DNA of 64,000 nt, taken from Streptomyces sp. NBC_01717. GTDB taxonomy: Bacteria > Actinomycetota > Actinomycetes > Streptomycetales > Streptomycetaceae. The notes below the pieces were generated by a model, which was not told where the DNA came from, did no database searches, and saw nothing but the letters and a program-made list of their open reading frames with translations. Location of the stretch: assembly GCF_036248255.1 (NCBI RefSeq), contig NZ_CP109178.1:7569001-7633000 (forward strand). Direction: 5' to 3'. Shown piece after piece: positions 56,185 through 64,000 of the stretch (its first letter is position 1; each line of letters opens with the position of its first letter). The translations under genes and the position numbers were made by a program.

Positions 56185-57711
56185 GTGACTTCGCCTGCCT
56201 ACACGGACAACGCTGCGCCCCAGCTCAGCGCGGGGCCGCGGCCTGCCCCGGGCCCGGCCGCCGACGAGGGGCTCTCACGGCGGCTACGAGCGCTCGCCTG
56301 CACGGCGCCGCTGCACGACCTCGACGTGCGCAAGGCGAATCTGGCCGGTGAGTACACCGTCTACGCGATGGCGGAGGTCGCGCTCGCCGCGATCGACCAG
56401 GTCACGCTGCACATGGACTTCGACACGGGCGCCGACCACGATCAGATAGTGGCCAAGCTGCTCCCGCGCGTCGCCGCCCAGGCCCCGCGCCGCCCCGTGG
56501 CGGAGCACGAGCGCGTCGCCCGCTGGGTGCTGGAGAACCTGATCAATGTCGGAAGCGTGGACCGCGGCTTCCGCGCGGTGTACGGGACTTTCGGCGCCGA
56601 CGGGGTATATGTCCGCAGGGACTACGACTTCAAGCTGATCGAAGAGGTCCCCGGCTACGGCGGCAGCGTCTATCTGAGGGCCACCGACGAAGCGGTCAAC
56701 GTCCTGGTCGGTGCCCTCGACACGGACGTCACCAGCGCCCAGATCGCCGCCGAGGTGAAACTGGAGGTGCTGATCAGCCGGGGCCGCCTCGCCGACGCGC
56801 AGCTCGCCGCCGAACAGGCCCGCTATCGCACCGTGCAGTACGCGGAGACGCTCCGCAGGACGCTGGAAGCGACCCGGCGCAACGTCAGGGCCGTCGACTG
56901 GCTAAACGCCGTGCCCGACATGATCGCCGAGGCACTGGACCACGTCGCCGACCGCTACCGTCACGAGAATGCGATCCTCACCAACATCCGCAAGGCCAGG
57001 GACGAGGCGGAGGACCCCGAACACAAGCGCCGCGCCGCCGAACTCGTCGACATAGTCAAGGACTGCATCCGCCGCCACACCCAGCTGCAGTCCCGCCTGC
57101 TGGAGGCAGGACCGCTGTTCCGTGCCGAGCAGGACCGGCAGGCGTTCGCCACCCCGACGGCCAGGACCGGCCTCGACCTGTACGGCCAGCTGGTCGCCCC
57201 GCTGCTGCCGCTCCCCGTCGAACAGGCCACCCGCGTCACCGACGCGTTCTTCGCCCACGGCACGGGGCTGCGCACGCCCACATCCGTACGCGTGGCCGAC
57301 CTGGTCGACATGCTGCTCACCCCGCCCCTGGAGCGTGAGCATCTGGGCGCCGAGATGCCCGAGCCGGACCTGATCGCCACCCCGGACGACAGCAGGTTCA
57401 GCGAGGAGCAGCTGGCGAGCGCCATGAATCTCCTCGATCTGGAGCACGACGCACCGCGCCGGCTCTCCGGGCTCCTCGCCGAGGCCCGGCGGAGCGATCC
57501 GGACCTGCCCTATCTGGTCGCTCTGCTCGCGGTCCACGCCGCATCCCCGCCGGTCGGCACGGCCTACCGGCAGGGCGAGCGGCGCCTGCTGTTCGCCGTG
57601 GACGACGGGACCGAGCTCGACGACCCGGAGTTCGGCGGCGCCGACCTGATCGTGGGCATGGCCCTGCTGGACGCGGCCGGTATGGCCGCGGACCGCTCGG
57701 AGGCGTCATGA
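56185..57711 (+). CDS. Uncharacterised protein, candidate kleisin-like subunit of an SMC-type module
   Basis: A 508-residue, largely helical cytosolic protein without a motif that I can name. It has LRALACTAPLHDLDVRKANL, a conserved-looking VRRDYDFKLIEEVPGYGGSVY, and a long helical middle part (about 190-310: EQARYRTVQYAETLRRTLEA, RNVRAVDWLNAVPDMIAEAL). The C-terminal LMLTPP-like stretch is followed by SEEQLASAMNLLDLEHDAPRR. Being first in front of a MukE-sized gene and an SMC-like gene, it occupies the kleisin (MukF/MksF/JetA) position; that role is inference. The GTG at 56185 is the only good start. Confidence 0.55.
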   Translation: MTSPAYTDNAAPQLSAGPRPAPGPAADEGLSRRLRALACTAPLHDLDVRKANLAGEYTVYAMAEVALAAIDQVTLHMDFDTGADHDQIVAKLLPRVAAQAPRRPVAEHERVARWVLENLINVGSVDRGFRAVYGTFGADGVYVRRDYDFKLIEEVPGYGGSVYLRATDEAVNVLVGALDTDVTSAQIAAEVKLEVLISRGRLADAQLAAEQARYRTVQYAETLRRTLEATRRNVRAVDWLNAVPDMIAEALDHVADRYRHENAILTNIRKARDEAEDPEHKRRAAELVDIVKDCIRRHTQLQSRLLEAGPLFRAEQDRQAFATPTARTGLDLYGQLVAPLLPLPVEQATRVTDAFFAHGTGLRTPTSVRVADLVDMLLTPPLEREHLGAEMPEPDLIATPDDSRFSEEQLASAMNLLDLEHDAPRRLSGLLAEARRSDPDLPYLVALLAVHAASPPVGTAYRQGERRLLFAVDDGTELDDPEFGGADLIVGMALLDAAGMAADRSEAS

Positions 57712-57944
57712 GCGGGCCGCGGCGCCGGGGCCGCCCCCGCCCCCACCCCGGTCACCGGAGATCCGGTCCCGGCCACCGCCACGCCTGCTCCGGTCACCGG
57801 CGATCCGGAGCAGGCCACCGCCGAGCCGGAGTCGGCGCCCCCCAGCGCGCGGTCCGGCCCGCACCGTTCCCGACGGACACCGGCAGAGCCCGCGCCGTCC
57901 ACCCCGTACCACCGATCTTCCGCACCGAGGAGCGACCGTCGTGA
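57708..57944 (+). other. Intra-operon spacer with a bracketed 78-codon ORF
   Basis: This frame starts with an ATG overlapping the preceding stop (ATGA) and stops in a GTGA overlap with the next start, so it is perfectly placed for coupled translation. However, its predicted product (MSGPRRRGRPRPHPGH...) is an unnatural-looking Arg/Pro/His-rich sequence. The frame of the upstream gene, read past its TGA, gives TPVTGDPVPATATPAPVTGD, which looks like a repeat linker. The spacer may therefore be a frame-decayed tail of the upstream gene. The next gene has its own RBS (GAGGAGCGACCGTC). Confidence 0.35.
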
Positions 57945-58876
57945 GCGACCACCGCGCAGAGCACACCGACGCGTGGAGCGAGCCGACCGCCGGGTACGCC
58001 ACCGTCGGGTACGCGCCCGACGGCGATGCGGCCCACGAGACCACGGCGCCCGCCGCCGTCACACCGGCCGACGCGGCCGACGCGGCCCGGCTCGTCGCCT
58101 TCGGGCTGCAGCCCAAGCTGCTGCCCGCCCGCGACGCCGAATACGCCGAGCTGCTCCGCCGCTACCGGGAAGAGACCCCCTTCGCCCGGCTCGCGGACGC
58201 CGTGGCCACCGGACTCGGTCTCGTCGTCCTGGAGGTGTCCACCCGGGCGGGCATGGCCGTGACGGCGGGCGAGGACTCGGTCTTCGCCGTCCGCATGGGC
58301 GACTACGCCCGCCGCGCCTCGTCCGACTCCGCCGACCGCTTCCTGCACGGACTGGCCCACCTCGCGGTCGCCGCGATGGCCTTCCCGCGCCCCGAGGACC
58401 TCGCCGACGACGCGTACATCGGCCGGATCACGGTCAACGGCATCGACGCGTTCGTACGCCAGGCCTGCCACCGCCTGGAGGAGCGTGCCGAGGAACACGG
58501 CGACAACACCGACCCGGCCACCGACGCCCCCGGACTGGAAGCGGCCTGGCGGATCTACGCCCGGCGCAGCGCCACCGGTGCGACGAAGGACGCCCGGCGG
58601 CTGGCCGGCTCCACCACCGGCATCGTCGGCAAGGCCGTCGCCTTCCTCACCGACTCCGGCTTCCTCCAGCGCACCGGGGACGACGCCGGGGGCGCCTTCC
58701 GCACCACGGCCCGCTACCAGCTGCAGGTCCGCGACATGGCGGGCACCGCCGCCATGGCCGAACTGCTGGAGCTCGGCGTCGTACCCGTCACCGACGGAAC
58801 GGCGACGCTGCTGCCGCCGCCCGACGGCGACGACCTGGAGCTGGCGGCCGACGCCGGTCTGCCCTTCCACGCCTGA
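57941..58876 (+). CDS. Uncharacterised protein, candidate MukE/KITE-like subunit
   Basis: A 311-residue protein. An acidic, Ala/Thr-rich N terminus (about 50 residues) precedes a folded part with LVAFGLQPKLLPARDAEYAE, LAHLAVAAMAFPRPEDLADD, ITVNGIDAFVRQACHRLEE and a winged-helix-like STTGIVGKAVAFLTDSGFLQ. The final part is FRTTARYQLQVRDMAG. This resembles the size and winged-helix character of MukE/MksE/JetB proteins, which link kleisin and SMC heads. I rely on context more than on a direct sequence match. GTG start with a strong GAGGAG RBS eight bases upstream. Confidence 0.6.
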   Translation: MSDHRAEHTDAWSEPTAGYATVGYAPDGDAAHETTAPAAVTPADAADAARLVAFGLQPKLLPARDAEYAELLRRYREETPFARLADAVATGLGLVVLEVSTRAGMAVTAGEDSVFAVRMGDYARRASSDSADRFLHGLAHLAVAAMAFPRPEDLADDAYIGRITVNGIDAFVRQACHRLEERAEEHGDNTDPATDAPGLEAAWRIYARRSATGATKDARRLAGSTTGIVGKAVAFLTDSGFLQRTGDDAGGAFRTTARYQLQVRDMAGTAAMAELLELGVVPVTDGTATLLPPPDGDDLELAADAGLPFHA

Positions 58877-58929
58877 GCACCCCCACCGCCGCCCCACTCC
58901 TGCTTTCCGAACGACGAGAGTCCGCCGCC

Positions 58930-61900
58930 ATGTACGAGCTGTCCCGGGTCCGCCTCTACTCCATCGGGCCTGCCGGTGCGCGCTACGCCGACACCGTGCT
59001 TGACCTGCGCGGAGTGGGCGAGCCCGTGCCCCACCCCGCGCCGGCCCAGGCGGAGTTCTTCGAGGAGGAGCCGGTCGGCCCGCCGCGCCGCCCCGCGCCC
59101 GCCGGTGTGCTGTTCCTGGAGAACGGCGGCGGCAAGTCGGTCCTGCTGAAACTGATCTTCTCGGTGATGCTGCCCGGCCACCGCAACACCCTGGGCGGTG
59201 CCAGCTCCGGCGTACTGCGCAAGTTCCTGCTCGCCGACGACTGCGGCCATGTCGCCCTGGAGTGGCAGCACACCCTCACCGGTGAGTGCGTGGTCGTCGG
59301 CAAGGTCAGCGAATGGCGCGGACGGCAGGTCTCCAACGACCCCCGCAAGTTCGCCGAGGCCTGGTACTCCTTCCGCCCCGGGCCCGGACTCAGCCTCGAC
59401 TCGCTGCCGGTCGCCGAGGCCACCGCCGTCGGCCGCCCCGTCGAAGGTGTCTCCGGCGCCCATGGCAGGCGCCGCACCATGAAGGGCTTCCGGGACGCCC
59501 TCACGGACGCGGGCAAGTTCTACCAGCACCTCGATGTGCACTGGGAAGAGATCCACGACCGGTGGAACGAGCACCTCGGCGACCTCGGCCTCGACCCCGA
59601 ACTCTTCCGCTACCAGCGTGAGATGAACGCCGACGAGGGCGAGGCCGCAGGTCTCTTCGCGGTCAAGAAGGACTCCGACTTCACCGACCTGCTGCTGCGC
59701 GCCGTCACCGACACCCGCGACACGGACGGCCTCGCCGACCTGGTCAGCGGCTTCGGCAACAAACTGGGCCGCCGGGCCGAACTCACCGCGGAACGGGACT
59801 TCACCGCAGGCTCGGTCGATCTGCTCGGCCGGATCGTCGAGGCCGCCGACTCCCGCTCCCGCACCCGCGACATCCACGCGGGCGCCGAGCGCCGCACCCG
59901 TACCCTGGCCCGCAGGCTCTCCGCCCGGGCCGCCGAGGAGCGAGGCCGCGCCGCGGACCTCGCCCAGCAGGTGACGGGCGCCGCCCACACCGTCGGTGCC
60001 GCAGAGGAGGCGCGTAGCCGCAGCGGCCTCATCGCCGCCGAACTGGCCTACCGTCACGCGTCCCTGGCGCTGGCCGCAGCCGAGAAGGGCGCCGCCGCCC
60101 AGCGCCGAGAGCTGGTCGATGCCCGCACCCTGCACTCCGCCTGGCAGGCAGCCGAAGCCGTCCTGCGCCACCGCGCCGCCGCCGACCGGTCCGCACGCGT
60201 CGCCGTCGCCATCCGTGAGGCCGAGCGCGACGCCGCCCCCGCGCTCGCCGCCCGTGCCACGGCCGCCGCCGACCTCGTACGCGCCCTGCACACCGCCGCG
60301 GAGGCCGGCGAGCAGGTGGCCAACGAGGAGGAGGAGCGCTCCGACACCCTCCAGGCCGCGGGCGAGACCGCCCACCGGGACGCCACCACTGCCGCCACCG
60401 AGGCCCAGCGCGCCCGCAGCGAGGCCGGACATCTGCGCCAGCGCCTCGCCGAGGTCGAGCAGGAGACCGCCGAGGCCGTACAGGCGGGGTGGCTCGACAA
60501 CACCGCGCCGGATGCCGACCCGGCGCGCGCCGCCCTTGCCGCGAGCGACGCCGAGCAGTCCACCGTCGCCGCCTGGAACACGGCCAGGGAAGCCGCCGGC
60601 GCCGCGGCCGACCGGGCCAGGGAAGCGGCGGCCACCGACAGCCGCGCCGAGCTCGCCGCGGCGCGCGCCGCCGACGCCGCGCAGGCGGCTGAACAGTCGT
60701 ACGAAGCCGAGCTCAGGGCCGCCGAGTCGATCGCCGCCGACCACCGACTCGCCGACCTGCTGAGCCTGCCCCCGGCCTCCGGCACCGGAGTACCGCGGCC
60801 ACGCCGGGGCACCGCCGGAAACGAACCGGGCGCGGCTGCGGACGCCACCGACTCGCCTGCGTCCGGAGGACATTCCGCATCCCATGGCCGACCCGGTGAC
60901 GGCACGGGCACCGCGGCCGCCGGATCCGACCGGCAGACAGCCGTCGCCGATCACGCACTCGTCACCGACCACACCGTCAGCAGCGAGCAGCCGCTCACCG
61001 CCGAGGAGCTCGACCGCAACGCCGACGAGCTGCGGGACCTCCTCGACCAGGGCATCGCCGCCGCCGAACGGCGCCTCTTCGAGCTGCGCACCGCGGCCGC
61101 CGACGACTCCCGCATCCTCGGCGCGCTCGGCGACGGCGGACTGCTGCCGCCCGGGCCCGACGTCCTCGCCACGGTCGAATATCTCGGCGAGCACGGTATT
61201 CCGGCGCTGCCCGGCTGGCGCTACCTCGCCCAGGCCGTCGACCCCGCCGACCACGCGGCGGTGCTCGCCGCCCGTCCCGAGCTCGTCGACGGCGTGGTCA
61301 TCACCGACGCCGATTCGCACGCCCGCGCCCGCGAAGTCCTGGGCAGCGCCGCCCTGCTGCCGCGCTCCGCCGTGGCCGTCGGCACTGCCGCCGCGCTGCT
61401 CGCCCCCGTGCCGGCCTCCGGTTCCGGCTCCGAAGCGGATGGTGTGTTCCTCGTCCCGCCGAACCCGGCCATGCACGACGAACACGCCGCCGACGAGGAA
61501 CGGCAGGCGCTCAGGAGCCGGGCCGCCGCCCGGGACGAGGACATCCGTACGCTCGCGGCCCGCCTCACCGGGGACCGGTCCCTCGCCGCCCGCATCGGTT
61601 CCTGGCGCGCCGACTGCCCTCCCGGCATGCTCGCGGAGCTCGCCGAAGCCGCCCGTACCGCCCGCACGGCCGCCGAGACGGCCCAGGCCGTGCTCGCCGA
61701 GGCCCGCACGGCACGCGCGGAGGCCGACGAAGCCGCCGCCGACACCGCCCGCGTCCGCGACGAGCGACAGGAGGCCGCCCAGCGCGCCCGCCGCGTCGCC
61801 GACGTACTCGCAGGCCTGGCCCACCGGCTGCGCGAACGCGCCGGCTGGCAGGCGAAACTGCGCGAACTGGTCGAGGAGGCAGCCGAGTCCGAAGCCCGCG

Positions 61901-63780
61901 CCACGGTCTGCCTGGAGCGGGCCCGCGCCGCCGACGAGGACCGCAGGGCCGCCCAGCGCGCCGCCGACGACGCCCGCCGCACCGCCCGCGCCCTGCGGGC
62001 CGAGCGCGCCGAGATCGCCGGCGCCCCCGAGAACATCCCGGAGCCCGAGGGCGACGCACCGCGCCCTGCCCTCCCCGCCCTGCGCGAGGCCTACCGGGCC
62101 GCATCCCAGCTGTACGAGAAGGTCGGCGTCGGCGCCGACCTGCGCGCCGAACAGGCCCGCGCCGAGAGCGACGAGAGCGCCGCCCTCGCCGAGCTGGACC
62201 GGCTCACGAACAAGGTCCGCACCCGCGCCGCCCAGCTCCTCGAAGGCACCGACGGCGCCGACGGCCCCTCCCGGCAGGCGGCCGCCGCCCGAGCCGAGTC
62301 CCTGGTCCAGCTGCTGGAGACCCGGGCCTCCACGGCGAGCGAGCAGCTCGGCCGACTGCGCGGCGAGGCCGAGCGCCTGGCCCCGGCCGACGGCGAGGAC
62401 CACCACACCGAGCTCCCCGACGACCTGGTCCCCGCCGACGCCGAGCAGGCCCAGACCCTGCTGCGTACCGCCACAGCCGAACTCGGCACCGCAACCGGTG
62501 CCCTGGACACCACCCGCGCCGCCCACGCGGAGCTGCTGTACGCCCACCGCACCGCCGAGGCCTCGGCCGGTGGCTTCGACGAGACCGCGGCCCTCCTGCG
62601 CGACCTGCTCAGGGACCACGGCGCGGACGACGACACCGAGTCCCCCGAGCCGTACCCCGGCAGCCTCGACGAGGCCCGGCAGTCCGCCGCCGAGGCCCGC
62701 CGCTCACTGCGCGGCTGCGCCGCCGACCTCTCCGCCGCCGAGAGCGCGGTGCGCGAGGCGAGCGATGTGCTCGTACGGCACGCCAACTCCACCCGCTACG
62801 AACAGGTCCGTACCCCGGCCCGCCAGCAGATCCGCGAACTCCCCGCCGCGGCCCTGCCCGAGCACGCCCAGAAGTGGGCCGCCGCCTTCGCACCCCGCCT
62901 CCGCGTGCTCACCGATGAGCTGGCCCAGCTGGAGCGCAACCGCGACTCCATCGTCGACCGGCTCCGCGGACTCGTGGAGTCCGCGCTCACCACCCTCCGC
63001 TCCGCCCAGCGGCTCTCCCAGCTCCCGGAGGGGCTGGGGGAGTGGTCCGGCCAGGAGTTCCTCCGGATCCGTTTCGAGGAGCCCGACCAGGCGACACTCA
63101 CCGAGCGGCTCGGCGAGGTCATCGACGATGCCACTCGCGCCGCGCTCAAGAAGAACTCCGATCTGCGCCGCGACGGCATGTCCCTTCTGCTGCGCGGCGT
63201 ACAGGCGGCGCTGGAGCCCAAGGGCATCGCCGTGGAGATCCTCAAGCCGGACGCGGTGCTCCGTGCCGAACGCGTCCCGGTCGGTCAGATGGGCGACGTC
63301 TTCTCGGGCGGCCAGCTGCTCACCGCCGCCATCGCGCTCTACTGCACGATGGCCGCACTGCGCAGCAACGACCGGGGCCGTGACCGCCACCAGCACCGCC
63401 ACGCGGGCACGCTCTTCCTGGACAACCCCATCGGCCGGGCCAACGCCACGTATCTGCTGGAGCTCCAGCGAGCGGTGTCGGACGCCCTCGGCGTACAACT
63501 GCTCTACACCACCGGGCTGTTCGACACGACGGCGCTCGCCGAATTCCCGCTGGTCATTCGGTTGCGCAACGACGCGGACCTGCGGGCGGGCCTGAAGTAC
63601 ATCAGCGTGGAGGAACATCTGCGCCCCGGTCTGCCGAAGCAGGATCCGAACGGCGAGACGGTGCACGGCGAGATCACCGCCACCCGCATGTTCAAGCGCA
63701 CACCGACGGCGCCCGATGTGTCAGCGGCGCCGGGGACCCCTCAGACCCCACGGATTCCCGACACCCCGACCGACGACTGA
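58930..63780 (+). CDS. Giant SMC-like coiled-coil ATPase (MukB/JetC-like)
   Basis: A 1616-residue protein with SMC architecture. The N-terminal head half has a P-loop VLFLENGGGKSVLLKLIF (Lys69). Long Ala/Glu/Arg-rich coiled coils span about 300-620 and 860-1330. Between them lies a globular hinge (about 717-850: LPGWRYLAQAVDPADHAAVL, DGVVITDADSHARAREVLG). The C-terminal head half has the ABC signature VFSGGQLLTAAIALYC (about 1458) and Walker B GTLFLDNPIGRANAT (about 1496). A disordered Gly/Ala/Thr insert occupies about 618-695. Walker A lacks the first Gly of GxxxxGKS, and Asn follows the Walker B Asp where Glu is usual. Probably a DNA-loop-forming ATPase partnered with the two upstream proteins. 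Confidence 0.82.
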   Translation: MYELSRVRLYSIGPAGARYADTVLDLRGVGEPVPHPAPAQAEFFEEEPVGPPRRPAPAGVLFLENGGGKSVLLKLIFSVMLPGHRNTLGGASSGVLRKFLLADDCGHVALEWQHTLTGECVVVGKVSEWRGRQVSNDPRKFAEAWYSFRPGPGLSLDSLPVAEATAVGRPVEGVSGAHGRRRTMKGFRDALTDAGKFYQHLDVHWEEIHDRWNEHLGDLGLDPELFRYQREMNADEGEAAGLFAVKKDSDFTDLLLRAVTDTRDTDGLADLVSGFGNKLGRRAELTAERDFTAGSVDLLGRIVEAADSRSRTRDIHAGAERRTRTLARRLSARAAEERGRAADLAQQVTGAAHTVGAAEEARSRSGLIAAELAYRHASLALAAAEKGAAAQRRELVDARTLHSAWQAAEAVLRHRAAADRSARVAVAIREAERDAAPALAARATAAADLVRALHTAAEAGEQVANEEEERSDTLQAAGETAHRDATTAATEAQRARSEAGHLRQRLAEVEQETAEAVQAGWLDNTAPDADPARAALAASDAEQSTVAAWNTAREAAGAAADRAREAAATDSRAELAAARAADAAQAAEQSYEAELRAAESIAADHRLADLLSLPPASGTGVPRPRRGTAGNEPGAAADATDSPASGGHSASHGRPGDGTGTAAAGSDRQTAVADHALVTDHTVSSEQPLTAEELDRNADELRDLLDQGIAAAERRLFELRTAAADDSRILGALGDGGLLPPGPDVLATVEYLGEHGIPALPGWRYLAQAVDPADHAAVLAARPELVDGVVITDADSHARAREVLGSAALLPRSAVAVGTAAALLAPVPASGSGSEADGVFLVPPNPAMHDEHAADEERQALRSRAAARDEDIRTLAARLTGDRSLAARIGSWRADCPPGMLAELAEAARTARTAAETAQAVLAEARTARAEADEAAADTARVRDERQEAAQRARRVADVLAGLAHRLRERAGWQAKLRELVEEAAESEARATVCLERARAADEDRRAAQRAADDARRTARALRAERAEIAGAPENIPEPEGDAPRPALPALREAYRAASQLYEKVGVGADLRAEQARAESDESAALAELDRLTNKVRTRAAQLLEGTDGADGPSRQAAAARAESLVQLLETRASTASEQLGRLRGEAERLAPADGEDHHTELPDDLVPADAEQAQTLLRTATAELGTATGALDTTRAAHAELLYAHRTAEASAGGFDETAALLRDLLRDHGADDDTESPEPYPGSLDEARQSAAEARRSLRGCAADLSAAESAVREASDVLVRHANSTRYEQVRTPARQQIRELPAAALPEHAQKWAAAFAPRLRVLTDELAQLERNRDSIVDRLRGLVESALTTLRSAQRLSQLPEGLGEWSGQEFLRIRFEEPDQATLTERLGEVIDDATRAALKKNSDLRRDGMSLLLRGVQAALEPKGIAVEILKPDAVLRAERVPVGQMGDVFSGGQLLTAAIALYCTMAALRSNDRGRDRHQHRHAGTLFLDNPIGRANATYLLELQRAVSDALGVQLLYTTGLFDTTALAEFPLVIRLRNDADLRAGLKYISVEEHLRPGLPKQDPNGETVHGEITATRMFKRTPTAPDVSAAPGTPQTPRIPDTPTDD

Positions 63781-63782
63781 CC

Positions 63783-64000
63783 TCAACTCCTCACCGGGGC
63801 GCGTGCTCCAGCCCGTGACAGGCTGCTCGTGCCCCGGCGGCGTATCCGTGTGGCCTCCCGCTCCGCCGTTCTCGCCGCCCGTCGCGCCGCGCGCCGCTCC
63901 CGGCGCAGCTTCCGGGCCGAGCTGCTGGGCACGGACACCACACCGTTGCGCTGATTCCAGACCTGCCGGGTCACCCACACATCCAGCACCGCCCAGGTCG
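63783..64000 (-). CDS. C-terminal fragment of a gene running off the window
   Basis: The minus-strand frame is open from the right edge to a TGA at 63783 and reads TWAVLDVWVTRQVWNQRNGV near the edge, then a strongly basic RKLRRERRAARRAARTAE helix and a Ser/Arg tail. The WxxxVWNQR pattern looks like genuine protein, but I do not recognise it. It converges on the SMC-like gene with only two bases between the stop codons. A GTG at 63989 could also be a start. Confidence 0.45.
   Translation of the reverse strand, partial: TWAVLDVWVTRQVWNQRNGVVSVPSSSARKLRRERRAARRAARTAEREATRIRRRGTSSLSRAGARAPVRS

Noticed and set aside
58714..62619. Very long minus-strand reading frame (about 1300 codons) opposite the SMC-like gene, and similar long frames opposite the oxoprolinase (51974-55156) and early genes (635-2110, 6513-9266).
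   Set aside because: They are antisense shadows caused by high-GC codon bias; products are Gly/Arg/Val-rich without motifs and overlap well-supported genes.

Overview
The window is high-GC actinobacterial DNA and almost certainly comes from a Streptomyces chromosome. The evidence is uniformly G/C-ending codon usage, many GTG starts, a riboflavin operon containing ribM, RbpA, a Tat-exported protease and secreted GH18 and PL5 enzymes. From memory, the order rpe - guaB1 - rib/his - EccA-like ATPase - chitinase - ppm1 - fxsA - rbpA runs parallel to the rpe-to-rbpA stretch of the S. coelicolor core. No transposase, integrase, CRISPR, rRNA or tRNA gene was found.

Layout. 0.2-5 kb: ribulose-phosphate epimerase, a SorC-type regulator, an orphan class I terpene synthase and a GuaB1-type IMPDH relative. 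5-9.5 kb: an SGNH esterase, then an Lrp regulator with a DavA/DavB-like pair that should convert lysine to 5-aminovalerate. 9.6-17 kb: DUF5995 protein, GalU, an NCS2 nucleobase permease, a secreted PL5-type lyase, and a divergent MFS transporter/ROK repressor pair sharing a palindromic operator. 17.2-22.9 kb: FMN riboswitch, ribD-ribE-ribM-ribBA-ribH, then hisE-hisG. 23-26 kb: a PH-domain protein and two coupled CNNM/CorC-type membrane proteins behind a possible structured leader. 26-34 kb: EccA-like ATPase, uridine kinase, exported C39-like peptidase, chitinase with DasR-like sites, acyl-CoA dehydrogenase. 34-44 kb: Lrp regulator, amidohydrolase, Ppm1, FxsA, RbpA behind a sigma-R promoter, UMF1 transporter, GDPD, and the YczE/MocR (YczR-like) divergent pair. 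44-48.6 kb: an FtsK/Tra-like ATPase with a small membrane protein, an ankyrin protein, an 18-residue Cys-rich peptide and a HEAT-repeat protein. 48.7-56 kb: four genes coupled by 4-base overlaps (MgtA-like mannosyltransferase with an internal tandem repeat, a second GT4, an SGNH hydrolase, a fused HyuA-HyuB oxoprolinase). 56-63.8 kb: three large genes ending in a 1616-residue SMC-like ATPase. The right edge cuts a minus-strand gene.

The most interesting region is 56.2-63.8 kb. Its order, sizes and SMC architecture (split head, coiled coils, central hinge) suggest a MukFEB/Mks/Wadjet-like condensin module. It has unusual ATPase motifs, an odd 229-base internal gap, and no recognisable JetD/MksG nuclease inside the window. 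Other highlights are the Cys-rich leader-like peptide at 47.1 kb, the lysine monooxygenase/amidase pair, the 78-bp tandem repeat in the mannosyltransferase, and several regulatory elements readable directly in the DNA (FMN riboswitch, sigma-R promoter, DasR-like sites, two divergent-promoter palindromes, long terminator stems).
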